From contig JAICUS010000109.1 of assembly GCA_025935735.1 (NCBI GenBank), forward strand, positions 1 to 13,227: DNA of 13,227 nucleotides, in the 5' to 3' direction. Numbering within the stretch: the stretch's first letter is position 1; every line of letters begins with the position of its first letter. This stretch comes from Solirubrobacteraceae bacterium (lineage in GTDB: Bacteria > Actinomycetota > Thermoleophilia > Solirubrobacterales > Solirubrobacteraceae). Under the pieces are notes generated by a model that was not told the origin of the DNA, did not search any database, and worked only from the letters and a program-made list of their open reading frames with translations. This document shows, piece by piece, positions 1-6,145 of the stretch. The translations under genes were made by a program, and so were the position numbers.

Positions 1-524
1 ACGGCCCAGCGATCGAGGGTTTGCAGTACGGCCAGCGTCAGCTCGATCAGGAGCTCTTCGGGGATGTCGTCCCGGATGACCGCGATCTTGCGCCCGTGGA
101 CGAGCGCGCGGCGCAGCCATTGCTGAACCTCACCCCGAAGCTCCTGGAGATGCCCGTCGTGATCGCTGGCGGGACGGTGGAACATCTCGCCGAGGAACCA
201 CGTCTCGGGCCGTCGCTTCGCCGCCTGGCCGAGTCCTTCTATCAGCTCGGACATGGCAGGCCAGAACCGAGCGCCTGAGAGCGCCTCGATCTCCGGCACA
301 TCGACCCCCTCGACGAGGCGCGCCGCCAAGGTGCGCACCACGTGGTCGTGCAGTCGGCGCTTATCCGAAAAATAGTGGTAGAAGGAGCTCTTTCCCCAGC
401 GCGCCTCGGCAATGACGTTGTTCAGTGAAGTCCCGGCATACCCCGCGGCTGCGAAATGCCGGGCGGCCACGATCAACAGTTCCTCCTCGCGCGCGGGATC
501 GAGGGGCTTCGGTGGTCTCGCCAT
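1..524 (-). CDS. TetR/AcrR-family transcriptional regulator, C-terminus cut by window edge
   Basis: Reading the minus strand from the ATG at 524 gives 174 open codons with no stop before the window edge. TetR proteins are usually about 190-210 residues, so only some 20 residues should be missing. Residues about 10-60 form a canonical TetR N-terminal helix-turn-helix: RHFAAAGYAGTSLNNVIAEA followed by the hallmark recognition and helix-4 segment WGKSSFYHYFSDKRRL. The rest is the helical ligand-binding domain, whose ligand cannot be inferred. No Shine-Dalgarno precedes the ATG, but a -10-like TATGCT ends 6 nt before it, so the mRNA is probably leaderless. The gene diverges from the SDR-ubiX-ubiD operon across 50 bp that contain a strong palindrome. 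It therefore probably represses both itself and that operon (inference from context). Confidence 0.93.
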   Translation of the reverse strand, partial: MARPPKPLDPAREEELLIVAARHFAAAGYAGTSLNNVIAEARWGKSSFYHYFSDKRRLHDHVVRTLAARLVEGVDVPEIEALSGARFWPAMSELIEGLGQAAKRRPETWFLGEMFHRPASDHDGHLQELRGEVQQWLRRALVHGRKIAVIRDDIPEELLIELTLAVLQTLDRWA

Positions 525-530
525 GCTGCT

Positions 531-560
531 AGCATAGCCATTCGTAGACTGGGCGGTCCA
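531..560 (-). promoter_or_regulatory. Putative leaderless promoter of the tetR gene
   Basis: On the minus strand, TGGACC (555-560) is a 4/6 match to a -35 box. It lies 18 bp from TATGCT (531-536), a TANNNT-type -10. Six bases after the -10 comes the A of the tetR ATG at 524, the spacing expected of a leaderless transcript. The palindrome at 540-565 occupies the spacer and the -35, as expected for autorepression. This assignment rests on sequence matching only. Confidence 0.45.
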
Positions 561-565
561 CGAAT
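540..565. promoter_or_regulatory. 26-bp imperfect palindrome, probable TetR operator
   Basis: Perfect 6-bp outer arms ATTCGT (540-545) and ACGAAT (560-565) enclose inner arms GAC (547-549) and GTC (556-558). Ten of 13 positions pair. The core TAGACTGGGCGGTCCA (545-560) has the same 16-bp layout as the E. coli NemR box (TAGACC-N4-GGTCTA) with two mismatches. It lies between a TetR gene and its divergent neighbour, overlapping the likely tetR promoter and the likely 5' leader of the SDR gene. A shorter inverted repeat, ATGCT-GCT-AGCAT (523-535), sits next to it and covers the tetR start codon. Confidence 0.7.
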
Positions 566-574
566 AGGAGGCAG

Positions 575-1444
575 ATGAAAGAGATGATCACAGTTGCCGG
601 GGCGACGGGTTACTTGGGCAGGCACCTCGTGGCTGCGCTGTCCGAGAGGGGGTGCCGGGTCCGCGCGATCGTTCGATCTCGTGCTCGTGCGGAGCAGCCG
701 GGGCCGTTCGGCGCGCCTTCGCTGGCCGGCCATGTCGACGAATGGCTGGAGGGAGAGGCCACGGATCCTGAATTCCTGCGCGGCTCATGCCGCGGTGCGC
801 ACCGAGTGGTGTCAGCGCTCGGGGTGACGCGCCAGAAGGCCAGCCCCTGGGACGTCGACTACCTGGCCAACCTGCGACTGCTGGAGGATGCCGAGCGCCA
901 GCGTGTCGGCTCGTTTCTCTATGTCAACGTGATGCACGCGTCGGCCGGCCGTTCACTCATCATGCGTGCCAAGACGGCCTTCGCCGAAGCCCTCATCCGT
1001 TCACCACTGGCTCACCAGGTGATAAGCCCCTCGGGGTACTTCTCAGACCTCACCGACATCCTCCGGATGGCCCGCAGGGGTATCACGTTCCTGCCCCCCG
1101 ACCTGGACGTGAGAGTCGCCCCGATCCACGGCGCCGACCTTGCTCGCTTCTGCGTCGAGCATCTCGGCGACACCAGTGGCTCTTGGGATGTCGGTGGCCC
1201 CGACGTGCTGACCTACCGCGAGATCGCCCACCTCGCCTCTGCTGCGTGGGGGAGACGGGGTGTCACCGTCGCGATTCCCATGGGCGCGGTGCGGGCGGCG
1301 CTCTGGGTGGCCATCCGGCTCGGGGAACGCCCCGCCGATCTCGCGCGATTCTTCGTAGAAGGCCTGACCCGAGATGCGACCGGCGAACGCTATGGGGATC
1401 ACCATCTCGATGCGTACTTCCGCGAAACGGCCGGTACTCGGTGA
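575..1444 (+). CDS. NmrA-like atypical SDR (NAD(P)-binding oxidoreductase/epimerase family)
   Basis: A 289-residue Rossmann protein with the extended/atypical SDR glycine motif GATGYLG at residues 9-15 and basic residues after beta-2 (VRSRAR) that would favour NADP(H). The classical YxxxK catalytic pair is not evident: the equivalent region reads MHASAGRSLIMRAKTAF. This fits NmrA/SDR_a5-type proteins, which act as reductases or as redox sensors, so a catalytic role is not certain. The C-terminal half (PSGYFSDL, VAPIHGADLARF, VGGPDVLTYREIAHLA) is typical of this group. AGGAGG at 566-571 lies just before the ATG at 575; an in-frame ATG at 584 is an alternative start. The stop overlaps the next start as GTGA, so it is the first gene of a coupled operon with ubiX and ubiD, probably controlled by the divergent TetR. 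Confidence 0.88.
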   Translation: MKEMITVAGATGYLGRHLVAALSERGCRVRAIVRSRARAEQPGPFGAPSLAGHVDEWLEGEATDPEFLRGSCRGAHRVVSALGVTRQKASPWDVDYLANLRLLEDAERQRVGSFLYVNVMHASAGRSLIMRAKTAFAEALIRSPLAHQVISPSGYFSDLTDILRMARRGITFLPPDLDVRVAPIHGADLARFCVEHLGDTSGSWDVGGPDVLTYREIAHLASAAWGRRGVTVAIPMGAVRAALWVAIRLGERPADLARFFVEGLTRDATGERYGDHHLDAYFRETAGTR

Positions 1445-2118
1445 ACCTGTCGCCCCCGACGCCCCGCAGGCTCGTCGTCGGGATCAGCGGCGCGACGGGC
1501 ATCGCGTACGGCATACAGGTGCTCCGCTTCCTGCGCGCGGCGGGCATCGAGACCCATCTGGTGGTCACGACCGCGGGGCAGCGGACCCGCGCCTACGAGA
1601 CCGATCTGTCGGTACGCGATCTGCAGGCCCTGGCAGACGTCGCCTACAAGCCGGCCGACGTCGGCTCCGCGATCGCGTCCGGCTCGTTCCGGACCGCCGG
1701 CATGATCGTCGCCCCGTGCTCGGTGCGCACGCTCTCGGCGATTGCGCACGGTCTGGGCGACAACGCTCTCACCCGGGCGGCGGACGTCACGCTGAAGGAA
1801 CGACGACGGCTGGTGCTGCTGGTCCGCGAGACACCGCTGACGCTGGCACATCTGCGCGCGATGGCGGCGGTCACCGAGATGGGTGGCGTCGTCATGCCTC
1901 CCGTGCCGGCCTTTTACCTCCACCCGCGCAGCGTGGACGACATCGTCGACCACACCGTCGCGCGCGCCCTCGATCTGTTCAGCGTCGACGTGCCCGGCGC
2001 CCCGCGCTGGGGTGACGACACCGGCCCGACTGACTCTGACTGTTTGACAGCACCATCCGAATCGACCCGAAAGGCCACCGTTGAAACACATCAAGAGTCT
2101 GCGCGAGTTCGTCGATGA
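1441..2118 (+). CDS. ubiX: UbiX-family flavin prenyltransferase (prenylated-FMN synthase)
   Basis: UbiX enzymes join a dimethylallyl group to reduced FMN, making the prFMN cofactor that UbiD decarboxylases need. The GTG start at 1441 overlaps the SDR stop by 4 nt and puts the FMN-binding motif GISGATG at residues 14-20. Other family signatures are IVAPCSVRTLSAIAHGLGDN, the LKERRRLVLLVRETPL segment with its Lys/Arg/Glu, and the C-terminal PAFYLHPRSVDDIVDH. The family is normally about 190-210 residues. This one has 225: the last 40 or so (after the LFSVDVPG region) are low-complexity, acidic/Ser-Thr-rich, and run 38 nt into ubiD. That tail is probably dispensable. Position directly before ubiD supports a role as its dedicated cofactor supplier. 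The aromatic 'UbiX/Pad1/BsdB' assignment is secure; the specific pathway is not. Confidence 0.92.
   Translation: MNLSPPTPRRLVVGISGATGIAYGIQVLRFLRAAGIETHLVVTTAGQRTRAYETDLSVRDLQALADVAYKPADVGSAIASGSFRTAGMIVAPCSVRTLSAIAHGLGDNALTRAADVTLKERRRLVLLVRETPLTLAHLRAMAAVTEMGGVVMPPVPAFYLHPRSVDDIVDHTVARALDLFSVDVPGAPRWGDDTGPTDSDCLTAPSESTRKATVETHQESARVRR
2069..2074 (+). promoter_or_regulatory. Ribosome-binding site fixing the TTG start of ubiD
   Basis: GAAAGG lies 6 nt before the TTG at 2081, inside the ubiX tail. No ATG or GTG in this frame would preserve the conserved N-terminal SLREF segment of UbiD proteins, so this site decides the start. Confidence 0.6.
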
Positions 2119-3574
2119 CCTGGACGCGGTCGGCGAGATCCAGCGCATCGACACCGAGGTCGATTGGAACCTCGAGCTGGGTGCGATCATCCGCCGCTCC
2201 TACGACCTGCGCGCTCCCGCCCCGCTGTTCACCAACATCACCGGCTACCAGGACACCGGGTTCCGGGTGTTGGGGGCGCCCGGGTCGCTCAGCGGACCGG
2301 ATCACCGGCTCGCCCGGCTCGCCCTGGCCGTCGGCCTCCCCGCCGACGCGACCGGTCAGCAGATCGTGCAGGCCTTGGCCGACGCGCGCTCCCGCCCCGG
2401 CATCCGGCCGGTCGAGGTCCCGGCCGCCGAAGCGCCCTGCAAGCAGAACATCATGACCGGCGAGGACATCGACCTCTGGGCGTTCCCCACCCCGTTCCTG
2501 CACGGCAACGACGGCGGTCGCTACATCCAGACCTATGGCATGAACATCGTGCGGACCCCGGACGGGTCCTGGACCAACTGGTCGATCAACCGGATGATGG
2601 TCGCCGGCCGGGACACGCTGGCCTGCCTGATCCCCGCGCCCCAGCATCTGGGCATCATCCGAGCCAAGTGGACCGGCATCGGCGAGCCGATGCCGATCGC
2701 GCTCGCCATCGGAGTCGAACCGGCGCTGCCGCTGGTCGGTGGGATGCCACTGCCGGAGGGCGCCGACGAGAGTCACTACGTAGGTGCACTCTTCGGGGAA
2801 GGCATCGAGGTGGTCCGGGCCGAGACGGTCGATTTGATGGTCCCGGCCACGGCGGAGATCGTGATCGAGGGTCACATCGACCCTGACCGAACCGTGATGG
2901 AGGGCCCGTTCAACGAGTTTCCCGGCTACAACGCGACCGAATCCTCCCCCAAGCAGCTGTTCACGGTCTCGGCAGTCACTTACCGAAACCGCGCCATCAT
3001 GCCCGCGGTCGCGGCCGGACCGCCCGTCGAGGAGGACCACACGATCATCGGCACCACCAGCGCCGCGGAGAGCCTCCACCTGGTCCGCCGCGCCGGACTG
3101 CCGGTCTCATCGGCCTGGTACAACTTCGAGGCTGCGGTCCACTGGCTCGTCCTGGCCCTGCACGCCGACTGGCACGAGACCACCGGTCTGCACGCCCGCG
3201 AACTCGCGGACCGGGTCGCCGAGGTGGTCTTCGCCGGCAAGCCGGGCGTCAACGCGCCCAAGCTCATGCTGGTCGAGGACGACATCGACATCACCGACCT
3301 CGAGCAGGTCATGTGGGCATTCGCCACCCGCTGTCACCCCGACGTCGATCGCGGCGCGTTCCACTACCCGAACAAGGTCAGCGATCAACTCGCCGTCTAC
3401 CTGTCGGCCGCGGAGCAGCATGCCTTCCTCGCCGGCAAGGTCGTATACAACTGCCTGCTCGCCGATCTCTACCCCGAGCGGCGGCGCCCGGTGAAGGGCA
3501 GCTTCGAGAACGGCTGGCCCCGCGAAGTACAGCAGCAGGTCCTCTCCAACTGGCAGAGCTACGGCTACCGCTGA
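2081..3574 (+). CDS. ubiD: UbiD-family prFMN-dependent (de)carboxylase
   Basis: A full-length UbiD enzyme (497 residues) of the Fdc1/AroY type, which reversibly decarboxylates aromatic or alpha,beta-unsaturated acids using prFMN. Using remembered Fdc1 residues, the key positions are conserved almost number for number. N166 and R171 (NWSINR) match metal ligand N168 and catalytic R173. H189 (PAPQH) matches ligand H191, and E230 lies where ligand E233 is expected. E274 and E279 in MEGPFNEFPGY match catalytic E277 and E282. The R-E-E catalytic network is therefore intact. Translation starts at TTG (2081), overlapping ubiX by 38 nt. The substrate cannot be deduced: the UbiD family covers cinnamates, hydroxybenzoates, furoates, pyrroles and polyaromatics. 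Cofactor supply by the adjacent UbiX and control by the upstream TetR are likely. Confidence 0.95.
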   Translation: MKHIKSLREFVDDLDAVGEIQRIDTEVDWNLELGAIIRRSYDLRAPAPLFTNITGYQDTGFRVLGAPGSLSGPDHRLARLALAVGLPADATGQQIVQALADARSRPGIRPVEVPAAEAPCKQNIMTGEDIDLWAFPTPFLHGNDGGRYIQTYGMNIVRTPDGSWTNWSINRMMVAGRDTLACLIPAPQHLGIIRAKWTGIGEPMPIALAIGVEPALPLVGGMPLPEGADESHYVGALFGEGIEVVRAETVDLMVPATAEIVIEGHIDPDRTVMEGPFNEFPGYNATESSPKQLFTVSAVTYRNRAIMPAVAAGPPVEEDHTIIGTTSAAESLHLVRRAGLPVSSAWYNFEAAVHWLVLALHADWHETTGLHARELADRVAEVVFAGKPGVNAPKLMLVEDDIDITDLEQVMWAFATRCHPDVDRGAFHYPNKVSDQLAVYLSAAEQHAFLAGKVVYNCLLADLYPERRRPVKGSFENGWPREVQQQVLSNWQSYGYR

Positions 3575-3607
3575 CTGACCGTCGGCCGGATACTGGCGCC
3601 GTTTCCG

Positions 3608-3636
3608 CGCGCCCGGCGCGACCGCGCGCGCGGTCG
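3608..3636. terminator. Two abutting perfect GC palindromes, possible terminator after ubiD
   Basis: CGCGCC-C-GGCGCG (3608-3620) shares its last two bases with the perfect 18-bp palindrome CGACCGCGC/GCGCGGTCG (3619-3636). They begin 34 nt after the ubiD stop. No T-tract follows, so this would be a U-less terminator of the kind described in actinobacteria, or a protein-binding site. The symmetry is certain; the function is inferred. Confidence 0.4.
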
Positions 3637-3655
3637 GCTCCGGCGACGACCCCAG

Positions 3656-3681
3656 GCGCCGCACCGTGCGGTCCGCGGCGC
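3656..3681. terminator. Strong GC hairpin with bulge, possible bidirectional terminator
   Basis: Arms GCGCCGC (3656-3662) and GCGGCGC (3675-3681) pair perfectly. Inside them, ACC (3663-3665) pairs with GGT (3670-3672) around a GTGC loop, leaving a 2-nt CC bulge. The element lies between converging reading frames. There is no T-tract. Confidence 0.4.
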
Positions 3682-3859
3682 GCACGTGTACGTGTACGCA
3701 GCGGTCGCTGCTCCCGCGGCGCCCTCCGGTTCGCGGCGCCGCTGGATGAGCCGGATCGAGCTGGACCGCTGTCTTGGCTGCTCGGCGAGGCTGGGGTGCG
3801 GCGGCGCCCGAGCGGCCCGAGCATCCGGCCTCGGGCAAAGAGGCCTGGACATCGGAGCG

Positions 3860-4549
3860 TCAGCGCTGCGAGCCCTGGACCAAGCCGGTCTCGTAGGCGA
3901 GGATCACGGCCTGGATGCGGTCGCGCAGGCCGAGCTTGGTGAGGATGCGGCCGACGTGCGTCTTGACCGTCGCCTCCGAGACGACGAGGCGCTCGGCGAT
4001 CTCGGCGTTGGAGCGCCCGTGCGCCACGGCGAGCAGCACTTCGCGCCCACGGTCGGTCAGCGGGTCCAGTCGCGCCGCGCGCGTCGCCGGGGCGCGTCCG
4101 TCGGGCAGCCGGTGGGCGTAGGCGTCGAGCAGCCGGCGCGTGACGCTCGGCGCGACCACCGTGGCCTGCGCCTGCGGCCCGGCGTGCTTGAGCGTGTTGG
4201 TGAGCGCCTCCTGCACGAGCCGGTAGACGGTCAGCTCGGCGCCGGAGCCGACCGCGACCGGGCTGCCGCTCGTCTCGAGCGTCACACGCAGGCCGGCGGC
4301 GCGGAGGCGCTCGAGCAGGCCGTCGAGATCAGCGAGCCCGGGCTGGGGCGCGAGCGCGGCCTCGCCGTCGTCGCGCAGCACGCCCAGCAGCCGCCGCATC
4401 TCGCCGAGCGCGTGGCGCCCGGTCTTCGAGACCTCCTCGATCGCGCCCGCTGTGGATCGCTCCCGGCCATGAACCCGGCGCCATCGGCGAGCGCGACCAT
4501 GACCGAGTCGATCCAGGTCTGGGCCGGCCGGGAGCGCGGGCTGCCGCAA
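3860..4549 (-). pseudogene. Fused remnant of a two-component system: histidine-kinase fragment joined to LuxR response-regulator tail
   Basis: One open frame (229 codons from the ATG at 4549) joins pieces of two adjacent genes. Residues about 36-130 match the middle of a NarL-partner histidine kinase: TGRHALGEMRRLLGVLR (end of the HisKA_3 dimerisation region), then the N-box region VYRLVQEALTNTLKHAG. The phospho-accepting H-box, the sensor region and the ATP-binding G-boxes are absent. At about residue 130 (nt 4153-4165) the sequence switches to the linker and C-terminus of a response regulator (APSVTRRLLDAYAHRL) and a complete GerE/LuxR helix-turn-helix, residues about 162-224 (LTDRGREVLLAVAHGRSNAEIAERL, SEATVKTHV). 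The receiver domain is missing. The first 35 codons resemble neither family and are antisense to a methyltransferase remnant. The simplest explanation is an in-frame deletion across a kinase-regulator gene pair. A small DNA-binding protein could still be made. Confidence 0.8.
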
Positions 4550-4710
4550 TAGAGCTGCTCGCCGACCAACTCGCCCCCGGCCTGCTGGCCGCCGGGCTGG
4601 TCGAGCAGGCGGACCTCGATGCCTTCCACGCGCTCTGGCACGACAGCGAGACCGCCGGCTTCGCGCCGCTGATGGTCAGCGGCTGGGGCAGCCGCCCCGG
4701 GCCTGAGCGG
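4469..4710 (+). pseudogene. C-terminal fragment of a SAM-dependent methyltransferase, with frameshift
   Basis: From 4552 one frame reads ELLADQLAPGLLAAGLVEQ, then DLDAFHALWHDSETAGFAPL and MVSGWGSRP, the characteristic tail of actinobacterial class I SAM methyltransferases (usually ending PLMVSxWGRRP). Just upstream a different frame reads MTESIQVWAGRERGLPQ and stops at TAG (4550-4552). Restoring one base after TA would give PQYELLADQL, so a 1-nt deletion at about 4551 is likely. The SAM-binding N-terminal half is absent: the sequence turns into the opposite-strand kinase remnant at about 4440-4460. The frame also lacks the expected stop soon after WGSRP. Family recognition is from the tail alone, so confidence is moderate. 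From 4711 to the next gene (130 nt) nothing further is recognisable. Confidence 0.5.
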
Positions 4711-4841
4711 CGCGACGTCCGCCGCTGCCAACGGACACGCAACCGGAAGTCGGAAACATGGGTTGCACCGGCGCTCCACTGCCCGCAAACTCTTCGACAG
4801 CCCGGCGAACGACCGGTGGTCCAATGGCGAGCGGGAGCGAG

Positions 4842-6128
4842 ATGTCGCACGAAACGGTGCAGGTGCTGGTGGTCGGCGGTGGCCAAGCCGGCATCGCGAT
4901 GAGTGAGCACTTGAGCGCCCACGACGTCTCGCATCTCGTTCTCGAGCGCCATCGCATCGCCGAACGCTGGCGTTCAGAACGCTGGGACTCCCTCGTGGCG
5001 AACGGGCCCGCGTGGCATGACCGGTTCCTCAACCTGGAGTTCGACCTCGACCCGGACGACTTCGCCACCAAGGAGCAAGTCGCCGACTACCTCGTCGCCT
5101 ACGCGGAGAAGATCGAAGCGCCCATCCGATGCGGTGTCGAAGTGCTCTCGGTGCGAAGGAACGTGGGCCGAGCCGGCTTCGTGGCCGAGACGACCGATGG
5201 CACGATCGAAGCGCGCTACGTGGTCGCGGCGACCGGTGCATTCCAGAATCCGCTGATCCCGCCGATCCTCCCCGAGGATGCGCCGGTCGTGCAACTGCAC
5301 TCGAGCGCGTATCGCAATCCGGACCAGCTGCCCGAAGGTTCGGCCCTGGTGGTGGGAGCGGGGTCTTCCGGCGTGCAGATCGCGGATGAGCTGCTCGACG
5401 CAGGGCGGCGCGTCTATCTCTCGGTGGGGCCCCATGACCGTCCCCCGCGGCGATACCGCGGCCGGGACTACTGCTGGTGGCTCGGCGTCCTGAACAAGTG
5501 GGACGCGGAGGCGCCGGAGTCCGGAGCCGAGCACGTCACGATCGCGGTCAGTGGAGCCCGCGGCGGCCACACCGTCGACTTCCGGGACCTCGAACGTCGC
5601 GGCATGGTGCTCGTCGGGTTCATGACCTCGTTCGCAGACGGCACCATCCGCTTCGCGCCTGACCTCGGGGAGAACATCGCGCGGGGCGATGCCAACTACC
5701 TCTCGCTGCTCGACGAGGCCGACGAATACGTCCGTCGCATGGGTCTCGACCTTCCGGAGGAGCCAGAGGCACGCGAGCTGGGGCCGCTCCCTCCCGGCGC
5801 TGTCCACCCTGTCCGCGAGCTCGACCTCGCCGGCGCGGGCGTGACATCCGTCATCTGCGCCACCGGGTTCACCTCGGATTACAGTTGGCTCCAGGTCGAC
5901 GCGTTCGATGCACGCGGCAGGCCAAGCCACCGGCGGGGCGTCTCGTCCGAGCCGGGGGTGTACTTCCTGGGACTGCCCTGGCAGTCACGACGAGGATCGA
6001 GCTTCATCTGGGGCGTCTGGCACGACGCCAGATACGTGGCAGATCACATCGTGACCCAGAACGGCTACCTGGCATACAAGTCGCGCCCGTGCAGAGCGGT
6101 GGCAGCCGTGCAAGCGCCGGCGACCTGA
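4842..6128 (+). CDS. Flavin-containing monooxygenase-like FAD/NAD(P)H oxidoreductase (CzcO/YUCCA-type)
   Basis: A 428-residue two-dinucleotide-fold flavoprotein. The FAD Rossmann motif VVGGGQAGIA is at residues 10-19, ERWRSERWDSL at 41-51, the ATG motif AATGAFQNPLIPPI at about 129-142, and the NADPH-binding motif VVGAGSSGVQIADEL at 170-184. A second ATG motif, CATGFTSDYSWL, comes late, and the C-terminal FAD-site segment reads GVYFLGLPWQSRRGSSFIWG. The classical FMO fingerprint FxGxxxH is weak (VVQLHSSAYRNP, H153). This suits the bacterial COG2072 group, which oxygenates N, S or carbonyl compounds. The ATG at 4842 is chosen because GGGAG lies at 4833-4837 and the FAD motif then begins at the normal distance; in-frame ATGs at 4824 and 4758 are alternatives. 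It appears to be a single-gene unit beside the scar of broken genes. Substrate unknown. Confidence 0.85.
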   Translation: MSHETVQVLVVGGGQAGIAMSEHLSAHDVSHLVLERHRIAERWRSERWDSLVANGPAWHDRFLNLEFDLDPDDFATKEQVADYLVAYAEKIEAPIRCGVEVLSVRRNVGRAGFVAETTDGTIEARYVVAATGAFQNPLIPPILPEDAPVVQLHSSAYRNPDQLPEGSALVVGAGSSGVQIADELLDAGRRVYLSVGPHDRPPRRYRGRDYCWWLGVLNKWDAEAPESGAEHVTIAVSGARGGHTVDFRDLERRGMVLVGFMTSFADGTIRFAPDLGENIARGDANYLSLLDEADEYVRRMGLDLPEEPEARELGPLPPGAVHPVRELDLAGAGVTSVICATGFTSDYSWLQVDAFDARGRPSHRRGVSSEPGVYFLGLPWQSRRGSSFIWGVWHDARYVADHIVTQNGYLAYKSRPCRAVAAVQAPAT

Positions 6129-6145
6129 TCCGTGGGGCGCGGACG

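Larger units (their letters stand above)
3575..3859. other. Non-coding, GC-rich spacer with nested inverted repeats
   Basis: I see no convincing protein in any frame of these 285 bases. The stretch lies between the end of ubiD and the end of a converging broken regulator gene. It is rich in symmetric GC words: the inverted repeats at 3608-3636 and 3656-3681, the heptamer GCGGCGC at 3675, 3716 and 3733, and a short tandem ACGTGTACGTGTACGC near 3684-3699. It may be a bidirectional termination zone or the edge of a rearrangement. Confidence 0.6.

Noticed and set aside
787..1440. Long open frame upstream of and in frame with ubiX
   Set aside because: The 218 codons before the GTG at 1441 are an arginine/proline-rich shadow of the SDR gene. 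UbiX homology starts only at 1441, so there is no fusion.
1979..3079. 366-codon minus-strand frame across ubiX/ubiD
   Set aside because: Composition (Asp/Gly/Arg/Val-rich, no domain pattern) is that of an antisense shadow of the well-conserved ubiD.
3684..3699. Tandem ACGTGT units as a microsatellite or regulatory repeat
   Set aside because: Only two and a half units. Not enough to claim a repeat family or binding site.
4763..4791. TTGCAC with a possible -10 at 4786-4791 as promoter of the monooxygenase
   Set aside because: The -35 match is reasonable, but the -10 candidate (CAAACT) lacks the TA start. Too weak to annotate.
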